A stretch of DNA of 64,000 bases from Trichosporon coremiiforme (GCA_039545355.1 BCJJ01000015.1:248001-312000); one strand, 5' to 3'. Shown: positions 45,193 to 56,782, numbered from the stretch's first letter. The notes: generated from the sequence alone by a model not told the origin. Program-made: numbers and translations.

Positions 45193-45864
45193 GTCTGTCG
45201 GAGAAGTGATACAGAAAGAAGTGAGGAGGGAGAAGACAACACGAGACCTGGTGCGCATGGAATATAGTCGCGAAACTAAGGCCGGTGGTACGGGACCGGT
45301 GGTGCGGCTCAACCAGGCCCGAGCCGACTGGTTATCGCAGGGCGGGCCAGGGTCGCTCTTGGCCGAAGTTGGCGGCGCTAACCGACCGTACCTTCGGAGG
45401 GCCGGTGGGCACCCAGCAACGACCCAACGGCAGGACGGGGCAGGCTTAGACGAGATCTGAGCGATGCTGGCGACGTAGCCGTCGCCGCATGCCGTGGGCT
45501 GCATCTGATGGGGTCCGTGTCTCGCATACGTACACGCGAGCATGCCGATCAGCATGAAATGTCCTTCCGTCACAACAAATGCAAGACACCTCCACCGGTC
45601 GAGGTAATGCCGAATACCGAGCTATCATATCTGCGGAACCGCACCTCATCCGTCCTCCACCCAGACATTTGCTTCGCCCAGACATTGCGAGCAGAGCTCA
45701 CGTGCGCTATGCCGCCGGCATATGCACGAGGATATGATGGGGATACTAATACTGTGACATGGGACTAACTAAACACCTTCAAAGCTCGTGCTGCGAAGTC
45801 TATCTCTGTGTCTCGTGGGCGCCAGCCCAGCCTAACGGCCTTACCTCGCGCCTCTGGCGCGGGC
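45193..45864. other. Intergenic, promoter of the CoA-transferase gene
   Basis: 672 bp between two minus-strand genes. No recognisable coding content. It must contain the CoA-transferase promoter and the 3' UTR of the TBC-Mtq2 gene. Confidence 0.5.
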
Positions 45865-48800
45865 TCACGCGCCATAAGCATCAAGAAGCTCGCCGTACAC
45901 CTCAGCCTCGTCGTCAGCGTCGGCAGACTCCTGCGGCACGTGTCCGCGCCTACTGCCGCGCGAGATGGAGCGTTTCAGCGGCTGCGGCGTGCGCGTGCCC
46001 TCGGGCTCGGTTGCGGGGCGGATCATTCGGATCACGCTGAGCAGCTCGCGCCCCGCTCGGCGCTTCATCACGGTCTGGCGTTAGCTTTGCTGCGACGATG
46101 AGTCGTCAGCTTGCCGACGAGGACGGCTGAGCGGGGAAGGGCTATGCGGCCCCTCCCCAAAAGTGACCGCCGCCCGCTGATCGCTCGCTGCACTCGTGGA
46201 CTCACCTTACACTCCAGGCCCATGCCGCGCATACGCGCAATGATCTCATCGGGCTTGTTCTGGTGGATCGCGACGAGGTAGAACCGTCCGCCCGGCGCGA
46301 GGAGCGTCGGAATGCGCTCCAGAACCAGATTCGTGACCTGCATGCCGAAGCTGCCTCCGGCCCAGGCGCCACCGATATCGCGGCCCGCTTGCGTCGCAGT
46401 CATCTCGTCGTTCTCCGTCTCGACGTAAGGCGGGTTGAACACGAGCAGGTCGATCTTGCCGGCGACGCGCTGCTGGAGCGGGTCGACGAGGTTGGCAAGA
46501 ATCGGGTTCAAGGCGACGTTGTTCGCCTCGCCGGTGCGGCGCGTCGCGTCGGTCGCGTGCGCGTTGATGTCGGTCGAGAGAACACACACCTCTCCAGGCG
46601 GGAACATGGTCGCGATGAACGTGCTCGCGATGCCGGAGCCGGAGCCGATCTCGAGCGCGAGCGCCGGACGCGCCGCACGCAGCACCGACGCGTCCGCCTC
46701 GAGCGCGTCGAGCAGGATGAAGCTATCCTCGGCCGGCTCGTACACGTGCTCGTAGTCATCCTCCGTCAGGTGCGCGATCTGCGGCGTCGCGATCGAGACC
46801 TCCATGGCTTTCGCGTCGTCGAGGACAGACTGCGGGATCGTGGGCGTCGTGTCTGGTTTCGGCGAAAATTTCATGGGTGAGATACCCAGCCCTGAATTGG
46901 GCCCCAGAGGCGACCCATCACTGTCGCACGGCGTGCTGCTCACCGTCGAATTCACCGAGTCGCGACGAGTGAACTCCGAGTCGCTTCCGTTCGGAGATCG
47001 TCCATGCACGTCGACGACGTAGCGTCGCGGTGATCGCGGCGGGTTCCGGCTGCCGATGCGGTACAGGTGCGTCTGACCCTCCGGCGGCGTGTTCGGCGAC
47101 GGGCTTCTCGTGAAGCGATCCCGCCGCGAGCCCGTTGACGAGTTGCTCGCCCTACGAGCAGAGCTCGACAGCAGAAGTGGGCGCGGACCAGTGTTCTTCC
47201 GCGGTTCCTCCTTCGGTACTGGTGGCGCACCATGTCCAAGCGAAAGCGCGAGGCCTGACAGCCGGTCCTGCAGGCTGGTTACCGACAGGTTGGACGTGGA
47301 CGCGAGGCTGTCGCTGCGGTTGCGCACGCCGTTCGCGCCCCGCCTATCCGGCGAGCCGCCACTCAGAATGCCGTTGATGGTGTTCCGCGGTGACCGGCCC
47401 GGCGTCGACGGCAGCGACGTGAAGTGCTCAAACTCCTCGCCTGACACTGATCCCTCGTCGTCACCCCTAGTGCGACCTTTGAGCCAGCGCCCGGCCATGC
47501 TCTTCCAGTCGGGGGCGGGAGCCGCGTTCCATTTTGCCGAAGCGGCGATGTACGAAGCGGTGAAATTGCTCTTCGCCTTGGCGATCGATGCTGCCGCGTC
47601 AGAGTCGTACGCCTGCGACCACAGCCGTCCCGTGCTCGCCGTCGCGCCCTGGGCGGCCTGTTTCAGCTTGGCCGAAGCCCAGATCGAGTTACCGGCCCCG
47701 TCGCGCGATTCTGATGGTTCCGGGTCGTCCGGATTCTCGCCGTTCGCAACCGCTGAGCGTCGCGCCTGGTTCAGCTCGAACGCCATGTTCAGAAGCAGAT
47801 ACACGCCGCCGACTTCCTCCAGAGGGTAGTTACGGAACAGCTGCAGGCACCGCACGAACGCCATGTCGGGGTCCTCGGCTTCGCCCATCTGCGTTGGCTG
47901 GTTCTCCTCGTCCCATAAACCCTTGTTCTTCGGCGAGCGCTGGTGCGGCGGGTAGATGATGTGCTTCTTCGCGAGGCAGATCATCGCCACGCACAGATCG
48001 ACGAGCAGGTCGAGTTTCGGGTGGAAATCGGGGACCGCTGGCGGCTGCGCGAACATGTAGTCCCAGATCGGGAGCAGGTGTCGCCGGTCATGGGCGAGAA
48101 GGGACGTCATCCACTGGAACGTGTACAGCGGCGTCGACGGGTCGAGATTGCGCTCGCACAGTACCTTGTACACCGGCTCGTCTGCCCATCGTACACGGCG
48201 GCCGATCTTGGCCAACGCCATGTTCAGCATGTCGTCCTTCCCCGGAGTCGCGGACACGATGTCGCCGAACTCGCCCATCAGCGCGCTGAACGCCCAATAG
48301 GCATCCTCTTCAGCATGTCGCGGGCGCAGTGTCGGGTCGCTCGGGCGAGACGTCGCCTCGAGGTACACGAGGTAGAGCGGGATGATGACATCGACGAAGG
48401 TAGGGCTGTACGCCCATTGCGGGTTTGTTCGGCAGAAGACGTAGAGCAGGCGGGTGAGGGCTTCAGCGTGTGTGTCGGGTTTCAGGATCGCGTCGGACAC
48501 GAGGATCGGGGAAGACGTGCCGTCGCGCGAGATGGGTTCTGTGGCCGGCAGGATCGTGATCGGTGACGGAGGCTGGGACGTCGATTCGCCTGGGATCGTG
48601 AGCGAGAGGCCTGGCGTCGGCATCTTGCCGCCGTGACTGAGTGCTGTCGGGGAGAGCATCGCCTGCCCGATGAGGGTAGCTTGTTCCGGCTCGCCCGCGC
48701 TAGTCGTTCTTGGCCCTTGGCTCTCCTTCTCCTTGCCCTTGGACTTGGAGCCGCCCGCGCTGCCAGCCTGGATCAGCTCGAGGCGCATGAACAGCGCGCG

Positions 48801-49600
48801 GCGTGATAGCAGTGGCGGCGTGCGCTGACGCTTGCGCGACTTGTCTTGTCTCCGGGCGTTCTCCTGGACTTCATCTTCTTCGGACGACGACCCGGAAGAG
48901 AAGGAAGAGCCGTCCGGTGGCGGTGACAGCGGCGTCGATCGTGACGTTGCCGTGGCGGACTGTAAAATCGGGAGGTCCTGGCGCTCTACGTCCTTCGAGA
49001 TGCGGACGAGGAGTGCGTCGAGGGATTCGAGGGGTTCGGATGGCTGTAGCTCGTCAGAAACATGTCACGCAAATCACTCACTGGGGACGCGGTCTCGAGC
49101 TCGTCCATGAACGTTTGGGCGAGCGTCTGATGCTGTCAGCAGGCACGTCGAAGCGGGCAAAGCAGGCGGCTCAAGCATCAGTGACCGGCGAGTGACGCAC
49201 GTAGTACTTCTCCCTGTTGCGGCGATGTGTGCGCTTCCACAGCTTCTTCTCCGGAGGCAGTGTTCCGAGGAGGAGCGAGTACGCTAGCGGCCGCATGTGT
49301 GACGGCGAGTCTGGGATGCCTTGTCGTCAGCAGTGCTAATCAGCAGTGTGCTCACCTCGTGCGCATAATCGGCGGAGCGAGTGCAGCGCGACCTTGTCCT
49401 CGAGAACACCGCGCGAGCTGTCGAGCATGGCCTCGAAGGCGCGCATTCTGTTGTCAGCGAGCCGATTCACTGCCGCATCACATGGGGGGGTTATCTTGAA
49501 TCTTGTAATTTAGGGGTCAAACGCCGACGGGGAGGGAATTCGAAGATGAATGGGACATCTGGACGCACCTGGCCTGAGAGTCGTCCTGCTGCTGTGTCAT
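45865..49600 (-). CDS. Fusion of degenerate TBC Rab-GAP domain and Mtq2/HemK2 methyltransferase
   Basis: Six exons (49569-49600, 49356-49447, 49201-49319, 49082-49126, 46206-49043, 45865-46074) give 1111 aa. Residues ~15-400 are a TBC domain: RGIPDSPSHMRPLAYSLLL, LPPEKKLW, arginine-finger motif I111-D114-R117, and LLYVFCRTNPQWAYSP aligning with the YxQG motif, where the Gln is lost. A Ser/Pro/Arg-rich linker (~480-840) follows. From about M843 a complete class I methyltransferase appears: YEPAEDSFILLDALE, LALEIGSGSG, FNPPY at 965-969, and the tail RRAGRELLSV. That is Mtq2/N6AMT1, which methylates the GGQ glutamine of eRF1 with Trm112. TBC, linker and NPPY core lie in one 2.8-kb exon without a stop. 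Two overlapping transcripts remain possible; M843 would be a natural Mtq2 start. Exon 4 may begin six bases earlier. Confidence 0.85.
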
Positions 49601-50386
49601 GGCGGGAGTGCGGTGCAGCGGGCGCTGCGGCAGAGAGTAGGTGGATCAAGCAACAAGAGGACGAGGTGGGGTGTGCGTGTGTGAGGTGGAAGCGAGTGTG
49701 AGTGTAGGGTAGGTGTGGGTCGGAATGCAATGGGAGAGTCGGTCGTGACAAGTAGGAGGGCTAGGATCGAAGGATGAAGCTGTAGGATGGTCCTAGATCC
49801 TTTGCAGCAGTCACGCGTCGAAGGAGAGGACGAGGTCGCGTAGGGACGTAGGGACTGAAGAGGGCGTAGAGGCTGCGCGGCCATGCGCCGTCTCAGGCAC
49901 GCAGTTCACCGCTCAACGCTCGCAGCGAGCACCCTCATACACATGGCGCGCGCGCGGCACGTCAGGGGTGCCGCAGCCTGGCTTCCTGGGGCGCCAGTGG
50001 AGGTGGACGGAAGCAGAGCCACGCGAGGTGGTATCGGCTGTTCTCTCGTGTGCCAGGTCCGACTTCCGACACCCGGCGATCATCTGGACCGGACCGGAGA
50101 CTGCATTTCGCCTGCATAGAGCGCGAGGGGCTCGCCTGTACCTGCGTCGCCAGTCACAGTCAGACCGCCGAGCGCGAGTGGGGAGCCCACAGCCAACAGC
50201 AAGTCCGAGCGTTCATTCTACGCTCATCTCTTCATTCTTTTCAGCAACGAGGCGCCCTTGGTTGCCCTCTCGTACGACACGGCGACTACCGCTCCTCCCC
50301 TCGTCGATATAAGCCCTCGCATAGACTCGACTCGCCTACTCCACCTCCACCGCCCACCAACCAACAACAAAGCAAAGCACACGACC
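49601..50386. other. Divergent intergenic region (TBC-Mtq2 / dioxygenase)
   Basis: 786 bp between divergent start codons. The stretch 49640-49860 is purine/GT-rich on the plus strand, giving a CT-rich leader to the minus-strand gene. The plus-strand dioxygenase has a TATA-type box at 50308-50313. No gene seen. Confidence 0.55.
50308..50313 (+). promoter_or_regulatory. TATA-like box before the dioxygenase gene
   Basis: TATAAG within cgatataagccc lies 79 bp upstream of the ATG at 50387. This spacing suits a core promoter with a short leader of A/C-rich sequence. Confidence 0.5.
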
Positions 50387-52179
50387 ATGCGCGTCCTCGC
50401 CTCGCGCCTGGCTCTCCGCCGTGTTGCGGCGCCGACCGCCCCTCTCGGCCTGAGGCACTCCTCGACTGCCCCCGCTTCCAAGCCCGAGACGCTCGCTGAC
50501 GCCCTTGACTCTGTCCTCACCGCGGACCTCGGCACGCCGAAGCGCTCGGCCCCGAAGAAGAAGAAGACGTCCCCGGTTACGCTCGCTGCCAACCCGCTCG
50601 CGAACACCTTCTCCCTTTCGGCGGCCGAGGCGAAGGCCCTGGCGCAGGACGATGTCATGCACCACGAGCGTGCGAAGGACCGCGTGCGCGAGCGCGGCGG
50701 CAAGCTCGTGCTCGAGACGCCAGACGACTTTGTCGCCGTCGAGCCCGGAGCGCTGGCGTACTGGGGCCCGCTGGCGGAGGCCGACGCAAAGTACGAGACG
50801 GAGGCGCAGAAGACCCGCCTGACGCGCATCTCGACCGCGAGGCTGCGCGATGCCTGCCCGTGCCCGAAGTGCATTCACCCGAGCACGCGGCAGAAGACGC
50901 ACACGTCCGGCGAGGCGTTCCGCGATGTGCGCAACTATGAGCTCGCCGACAAGATCAAGCCCGTCGAGCAGGGCGGCGTCCAGGGCGTCGAGGTTATCTG
51001 GCCCGAGCAGGAGGGAGAGCACAAGGCGTTCTACCCCGTCTCGCTGCTGCGTCGCCTGGCCTCCCCGCTGCCCCGCGGCGGACCGTTCCAGCGCAACGGC
51101 CTGAAGCGGCAGCTTTGGAGTGCCGGCGAGATCGAGTCGCTGGCCAAGAACCTCTGGACCGACTACAAGGACCTGCAGGCTGGTCCTGCTGATGGCCCCC
51201 TGCAGCCCAGGCCCGAGGTCTTCCTCCGCATCCTGGAGCAGCTGCAAGTGTATGGTCTCGCCGTGATCCGCGGCATCCCGACGTCGAAGACGGGCAACAC
51301 GGACGCTTCGATCCGCGAGTTTGCCGAGGCGATCGGACCCCTCCGCAACACGTTCTACGGAGAGACTTGGAACGTCCAGTCTGTCGCGAACAGCAAGAAC
51401 GTCGCGTACACGAGTCTGAACCTGGGCCTGCACATGGATCTGTGGTAAGTGAAGCGAAGCGCAATGGCGTAGGCGGCGCACGGCCCAGAAGATCTCCCTC
51501 AGCTGTCGAGGTCGAGGTCGGACAATCTCAGAGTGAGCTAACATCCAGTTACTACCAGCTCCCGCCGCGGTTCCAGTTCCTGCACTGCCTCCGTAACCGT
51601 GTCGTAGGCGGCGCGTCTTACTTTGTCGACTCGTTCCAGGCCGCGGCCAACCTGCAGCAGTCGAACCCGGAGGCGTACGCTTTGCTGCAGAACCAGCGCA
51701 TCACCTACGAGTACGACAACGACGGTCACTACATGACGGACTCGCACCCCGTGCTCCCCGGAAACCTCCACAGCAGCCAACTGCGCACAGCCGTGTTCTG
51801 GAGCCCGCCATTCCAGGCGCCGCCGTCCAAGATGTCCCGCATCACCAAGTTTGTCGGCGGGGAGAAGGCGGTCGACCCCGTCGTGGCCGAGAACGCGTTC
51901 TACGACGCGCTCTCCCTGTTCCAGGAGAAGCTCGACGACCCGGCCCTCCGCTACGAGTTCACGATGCAGGAGGGTGACGCGGTTCTGTTCGACAACAACC
52001 GTGTCCTCCACGCGCGCACCGCGTTCCGCGACAAGACGGACGAGGAGATTGCCAAGGATGGAACGGTTATTACGCCCGGTGAGCCGACGAGGTGGCTCAA
52101 GGGCCTGTACCTCGACGGCAGCACTGTGTGGGACCGCATCAGCGTGCTGAACGACCAGGTTCGGGGACGGCTGGCCTAA
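50387..52179 (+). CDS. Gamma-butyrobetaine / trimethyllysine dioxygenase (TauD family), mitochondrial
   Basis: Two exons (50387-51444 and 51549-52179) give 562 aa. A basic presequence (residues ~1-30) suggests mitochondria. After a Lys-rich spacer comes the DUF971-type zinc-binding head with RLRDACPCPKCIHPSTRQ (Cys157, Cys159, Cys162, His164), then the 2-oxoglutarate/Fe(II) fold. Metal ligands are the H349-M-D351 motif, split from the rest by the intron, and a distal His in DNNRVLHARTAF, whose Arg binds 2-oxoglutarate. The family hydroxylates gamma-butyrobetaine or trimethyllysine in carnitine biosynthesis. Which substrate is used cannot be decided from sequence. It converges with eIF3b, with about 160 bp between stop codons. 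Confidence 0.9.
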
Positions 52180-52342
52180 GCAGAGTTAGAAGAAGGGGAA
52201 GAAGTAATAATCACGTAGACACATGCATGTGTTTGGGATAAGGTGTGGGACGTTACAAGACTATAATGACGCATCAAGTGTGTACACAACACAAGAAGGA
52301 TCCTAATAAATGCATGCTCTAGCACTGCACGCAGGGGTGCTT

Positions 52343-54613
52343 TTACTCGATGACCTCCTCCTCCTCGCCGAGGAGCTCCTCGGTCCACTCCTCGATCTTC
52401 TCCTCGTCCTCCTCCTTGGGCTGAGCCTTCTCGAGCTCCTTGCCCAGCTGCTTGCGGGCAGCAGCGAGGCGGGCGTTGTTGCGCTGGCGCCAGGCGTCCC
52501 ACTCGGCAATCTCGCGCTGGCGCTGGGCGAGCTTCTCGGCGCTGCCGCGGTTCTCCTCGGCCGCGTCGTCCTCGTCGAACTGGCGCGAGTAGTCCTTGAG
52601 CTCGCGGCGGATCTTCTTCTGCTGCTCGCGCGACAGGAGCGTCTTCGGGCGCGGGCGCCACAGGAACTGCTTGAACTTGTCCTGCGCAGAGTGGTTGAGC
52701 AGCTGGCCCGAGAAGCTCCACAGGTTGTAACCGGGCTCCGGGGTCGAGCGCCACGAAGAAGCAGACGAGGCGAGGTAACGTCCACTCGGGTCCCAGGCCA
52801 TGTCGGTGATACCGTAGTGCTCACCGGTGGCGAGGAGCTGGACGTTGGCTCCGGGCTCGGCAGCCTCACGCTTGGCGGCAGAGTCGTCAAGGGTAAAGTC
52901 GAGGTCCCAGAACTCGATGTCGAACTTGGTCGGCGAGCCCATGGTGGCGAGGACAATGTGGCGACCACGAGGCGACCACATGAGAGTGTTGGCGACCTTG
53001 CCCTCGAGGTGCTTGATGGGAGTGAAATCGCCCTTCTTGGGGTCGGGCTGGTAGAAGGAGACGGTGTACTTGACGACGGCACCCGGGACGTTCTGGCCGA
53101 AGTTAGGGTCGTTCGTCGAGACAATGGCGAAACGGTTTCCGTTGGGCTCCCAAGCGAACGAGGGGACGTAGTCCTTGTGCTCGATAACCTCGACGGGGTA
53201 GTCCTTCTCGCGGAGACGGAAGAGCTCGAGGTTGCAGAAAGTGGCCTTCTTCGACTTGGCCTTGCGCGCGTGGCGGTCGACCTTGACGCAGAGGTAGTCG
53301 CCCTGGTTCTGCCAGTAGAACTTGCAGTCGGTGACGTTGAACAGGTTCTTCGAGCGGAGGATCTTGCGGCTGGGGATGGCCATGAGGTTGACACGGGCGG
53401 GCTGATTCTGAGCCTCGGGGGTCCAGTAAACAAGCATGCACTCCTTGCCCTTGCCCTCCTTGCGGGCAGCCCAGTCCTTCTCGCTCATGGGGCACCAGTC
53501 AAAGTCCTGGACACCCTCGATCTTGATCGACTTCTTGTCGAGGAGACCCATGCCCGGGAGCTCGTAGACCTGAATCGCGTTGCCGATCTGGCAACGAGCG
53601 ACGTACTGGTCATCAGGCGAGAAGCGGAAGACGGGCCACGCCTGCTGGGGGCGGGGCGCGTCGGGGTCCGAAGGAGGAGCGTCGGCGCGGAACGAACGGA
53701 GGGGACGAGCAGACTTGACGTCCCAAATAACGAACTGGGCGCCCTCGTCCTCGGGGCCGAAGGTCTCGCGGACAGCAGGAGCGGGGTGGTTCTCAACAAC
53801 GAGGGGCTCGTCGGACCAGGTGACGAGGTAGTTCTCGCAGGGAGAGAACTGGACCATACGAACACCGGGGTGAGTGAAACGGAGAACGTTGACACCGATA
53901 GGGCCGTCGAGCTTGGGTCCAGACCAGAGAGCGACACCGACACGGTGAAGCGAGGCGAGGTAGGTACCGTTGGGGGACCACTGGAGGTAGAGCTCAGCCC
54001 ACTTGGGGTTCTTGATGTTCTTGCCGTCCGAGTCCTTAACGGGGTCGGCGGTTCCGTTGCGGCTGTTCCACCAAAGGTTGACCTCCTGGTCGCGGAAGGT
54101 GAGGTACTGGTCACGGCCAGCAGCGTCGCCAAGCCACGAGCGAAGGTGGTCCTTCTCGACGTAGGCCTTCTCGCGCCAGCCGGTAGGGAGCTCGCCCTCG
54201 CCGATGGGCATGTTGGCGAACTTCTCGATGTCGCCGAAGCGGTTCACGTGAAGCTGGTTCTTGGAACCGAAGTTAACACCGTCAAGGGCACGGAGCGCGT
54301 GCTCGGCCTCCTGGGGGGTGGGGTAGGTCAAGAAAACGAAGCCCTTGTTCGATCCGTTCTCCCAGGGCATGTTGATGCGGTCCTCCTCAATGGGGGCACC
54401 AGCCTTGGCGATGACCTGGCGGAGACGGTCGAGAAGACGGGCGCGCTTACCCTCATCGACGGTCGGGAGGTTGTCGACAACGAGAACATTCTCAAAGCCC
54501 TGCTGGGTGTCGGGGGCGAACTGCTGCTCGATCTCGGCGTAGCCCTCGTCGAGCTCGGCCTGAATGTCGCGGCGCTCCTCTTCGCTGAATCCTGCTAGGT
54601 CGGCGTCGACCAT
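52343..54613 (-). CDS. PRT1: Translation initiation factor eIF3 subunit b (Prt1)
   Basis: Single exon, 756 aa, close to yeast Prt1 (763 aa). Order of parts: acidic N-terminus, RRM at ~40-125 (VLVVDNLP; GFVFLTYPTPQEAEHALRAL), a nine-bladed propeller-type WD40 region from ~170 to ~650 (LYLQWSPNGTYLASLHR, VRMVQFSPCENYLVTWS, LMWSPRGRHIVLATMG, DMAWDPSGRYLASSAS) and a charged C-terminal helix ending in Glu-rich sequence that binds other eIF3 subunits. eIF3b scaffolds the eIF3 complex on the 40S subunit in the cytosol. Codon bias is extreme, which leaves long antisense frames open. Confidence 0.97.
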   Translation of the reverse strand: MVDADLAGFSEEERRDIQAELDEGYAEIEQQFAPDTQQGFENVLVVDNLPTVDEGKRARLLDRLRQVIAKAGAPIEEDRINMPWENGSNKGFVFLTYPTPQEAEHALRALDGVNFGSKNQLHVNRFGDIEKFANMPIGEGELPTGWREKAYVEKDHLRSWLGDAAGRDQYLTFRDQEVNLWWNSRNGTADPVKDSDGKNIKNPKWAELYLQWSPNGTYLASLHRVGVALWSGPKLDGPIGVNVLRFTHPGVRMVQFSPCENYLVTWSDEPLVVENHPAPAVRETFGPEDEGAQFVIWDVKSARPLRSFRADAPPSDPDAPRPQQAWPVFRFSPDDQYVARCQIGNAIQVYELPGMGLLDKKSIKIEGVQDFDWCPMSEKDWAARKEGKGKECMLVYWTPEAQNQPARVNLMAIPSRKILRSKNLFNVTDCKFYWQNQGDYLCVKVDRHARKAKSKKATFCNLELFRLREKDYPVEVIEHKDYVPSFAWEPNGNRFAIVSTNDPNFGQNVPGAVVKYTVSFYQPDPKKGDFTPIKHLEGKVANTLMWSPRGRHIVLATMGSPTKFDIEFWDLDFTLDDSAAKREAAEPGANVQLLATGEHYGITDMAWDPSGRYLASSASSWRSTPEPGYNLWSFSGQLLNHSAQDKFKQFLWRPRPKTLLSREQQKKIRRELKDYSRQFDEDDAAEENRGSAEKLAQRQREIAEWDAWRQRNNARLAAARKQLGKELEKAQPKEEDEEKIEEWTEELLGEEEEVIE

Positions 54614-55029
54614 TTTTAATTGTCTGTGGTGGGGTGGTGTCTAGGTTTGCCTGCAAGCAAGCGCCCTTTGCCTCGAGGACAATGGCAGCGAAATCTCGCT
54701 GGCCGTGGACGCGATGCGGCCTTATTGCCGGGAATAACACCGTGTGGCACTCTGTACCCTTTCCACCCTTTGTACCCTCACCGTGCGCATAATAGATGTT
54801 GATGGTCTGATGCACACAGCGTCCATGCTTCGATAATGCACATCGGGGAATGACTACAGTATACAGCTACTTGCAGGGAACGATTCTTGAGGGAAATAGA
54901 TTAAACATGATCATCAGTCGGGGGCGATACTGGGGAATCGGGTAGGGTGAAGGTGATGCTGCGGGCTTCTGAATTCTTGCCGGCTGAAAGCAGTCACACG
55001 GGGCGGCCGGTCTTTGAGATTGGACACTT
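54614..55029. other. Intergenic, promoter of the eIF3b gene
   Basis: 416 bp between two minus-strand genes. It holds the eIF3b promoter and the 3' UTR of the TB2/DP1 gene. No further feature. Confidence 0.5.
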
Positions 55030-56239
55030 TCAGTGCATGGTAGGGCGGGGAATGGCCGACGTCGTCGACGTCTTGACCCAGTTCTTGACTGAACTGTTGC
55101 GAACTGCGTCCGAGCTGACATACTTGTTCCCAGACGGCATCTGCGTGTCGACCGTCACGCCGAAGGCAGCCAAGGGCGAGGGGGACCGGCCGACCGGGCT
55201 GTCGCAGGGGGGTGTCGGGGTGAAGGAGGAGAAGGCGGCCTGGTGAGCTTGCTGAGGGACTTGGAGGCGACAGGACTCTGGCTGCTGAATGGGCTGCTGC
55301 TGCTGCTGGGGCTGCTGCTTGGTAATGCGCTTCTGCCCGAAGTCGTACAGCTTGGAGGATCCCTTGGCGTTAGCATCATAGGAAACCAGTCATCTACCTT
55401 GAAGCGCGGGTGACCGAGGTAAGTCAGCAGGATGAGCTTGCACATGTAGTAGCGAGCTGGATCGTTAGCTGGTTTGTGAACCGGACCGTTGGTGCTCCTT
55501 ACGAATCCTGTCAAGAATCCAGGTCGGCACACAACCCTCCACCGTCTGAAACAGGCCGAGCGCAACGTAGAACGTGAGGAGATGCTTCACGTCCTCCTTC
55601 TCGTCCGTGAGAGCCCTGTACGAGTGGCACGTGGGGCGCACAGCGACAATGGCTGTTGTAGCCGGAGCTGCGAGCCCCAACAGATTGGCTGGGACGAGGG
55701 CGATGAATCTGGGAATGTCAGCTTGGCTGCACAGATCAGATGTCGGGGCGAGCGATCTGGACCGTGGCCCAGGCATGAACGCGTCATTCTGTCATTCTGC
55801 CACCACCGCCAGCGCGGCTGCCGGTCGAACTCCAATGGACTCACAGAAGCAGCCCCGCGAACACGAGGAAGAGTCGGTCGATGCCAGTGATACGCTCAGC
55901 GTCGACGACGGCCTCGGAGCGGCCGAGCAGGCCCCGAACGTTCTGGGCTTGCTTGGCGCAGGCGTCGCTGGCGCGCATGGCCGTCGGGTGCTTGCGAAGC
56001 TTGCCGACCTGACGACGAGCGTTTTCCGCAGCCTCCTGTGCGCGCTTGTACGCGGGGTGAGAGCTGATGGACTTGCGCAGGATGTTCTTAGACGGAGGCG
56101 CCGCGCTGGTGTTGGAGTTGGAATTAGAGTTGGGGATATCCAGCTTCCCGAGCTGAGGGAGAGGCAGCTGGGCAGCGAAGGAGGCGTCGGGGGTGGAAGG
56201 CGGCACCGCTGGAGTGCTGTGAGTCCCGGGAGACGACAT
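55030..56239 (-). CDS. TB2/DP1/HVA22 (Yop1/REEP) family membrane protein
   Basis: Exons 55845-56239, 55503-55708, 55398-55456 and 55030-55362 give 330 aa. A Ser/Pro/Asn-rich head of about 110 residues precedes the membrane region, where the hairpin segments are FLVFAGLLLFIALVPANLLG and adjacent helices. The TB2/DP1 signature follows: SYRALTDEKEDVKHLLTFYV, FQTVEGCVPTWILDRIP, YYMCKLILLTYLGHPRFKG. The C-terminus is Gln-rich, then Ser/Pro-rich. Yop1/REEP proteins use paired hairpins to curve tubular ER. This member is longer than Yop1 (~180 aa) because of both disordered ends. One short intron ends in gctaacgccaag. Confidence 0.85.
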
Positions 56240-56782
56240 GATTGTGCGTTTAGGGGACGAAAGTGAGGTGGAAGAAGGGAAGGGAACGAAGAGATGGACC
56301 GCGCTTAAGAAGGTCGGAGAACGGAAACGAGTGTGAGCTTGAGCGGCAAAAGTGAAGCGGTGGCGGCGAATGTTCGCATGCGAGCGCGAGAGGCGAGAGA
56401 TGCGATGGTGATGCAAAGCCAAGCTACGTGCGAGGTGTCTAGGACTCTTGTATGAGCGTGGGTGTGCGTTGCGGCTGCCGTGTGTGTGAACAGATAAGGG
56501 CGCCGCCTGGTCACGTACCCCCATGCAGCCGCCTGAATCATCTGCACAGATCGTTGCGAAAGTACACAGCAAACAGCATGCATGCCGCCAATGCATCATG
56601 AGTTGTGTGCTTTTACGTTCCTCAGATCACGCCGCATCACTCAATCACACTCTCGCTCACGCAACGGACCGTAGCGTACCGCACTATCTTGTAACGCTCT
56701 AAAAGAAATACATGGCGGGACATACTGTGATCTACGAAGCAAACGTCCATTCTAAGCGAGTCCAAGCTCGTACTTAACAACT
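56240..56782. other. Intergenic, promoter of the TB2/DP1 gene
   Basis: 543 bp between two minus-strand genes. No credible coding content. It should include the TB2/DP1 promoter and the Sec72 3' UTR. Confidence 0.5.

Noticed and set aside
46805..46807. Separate Mtq2 gene starting at the internal ATG
   Set aside because: Possible, but no stop, poly(A)-type signal or promoter gap separates it from the TBC frame, so the fused model was preferred with the alternative noted.
52310..54598. 762-codon open frame on the plus strand, antisense to the whole eIF3b gene, plus a third long frame of 376 codons
   Set aside because: Both are by-products of extreme codon bias in eIF3b, which avoids the Leu and Ser codons that would give antisense stops. 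The predicted antisense protein is Leu/Val/Glu-rich without domain structure.
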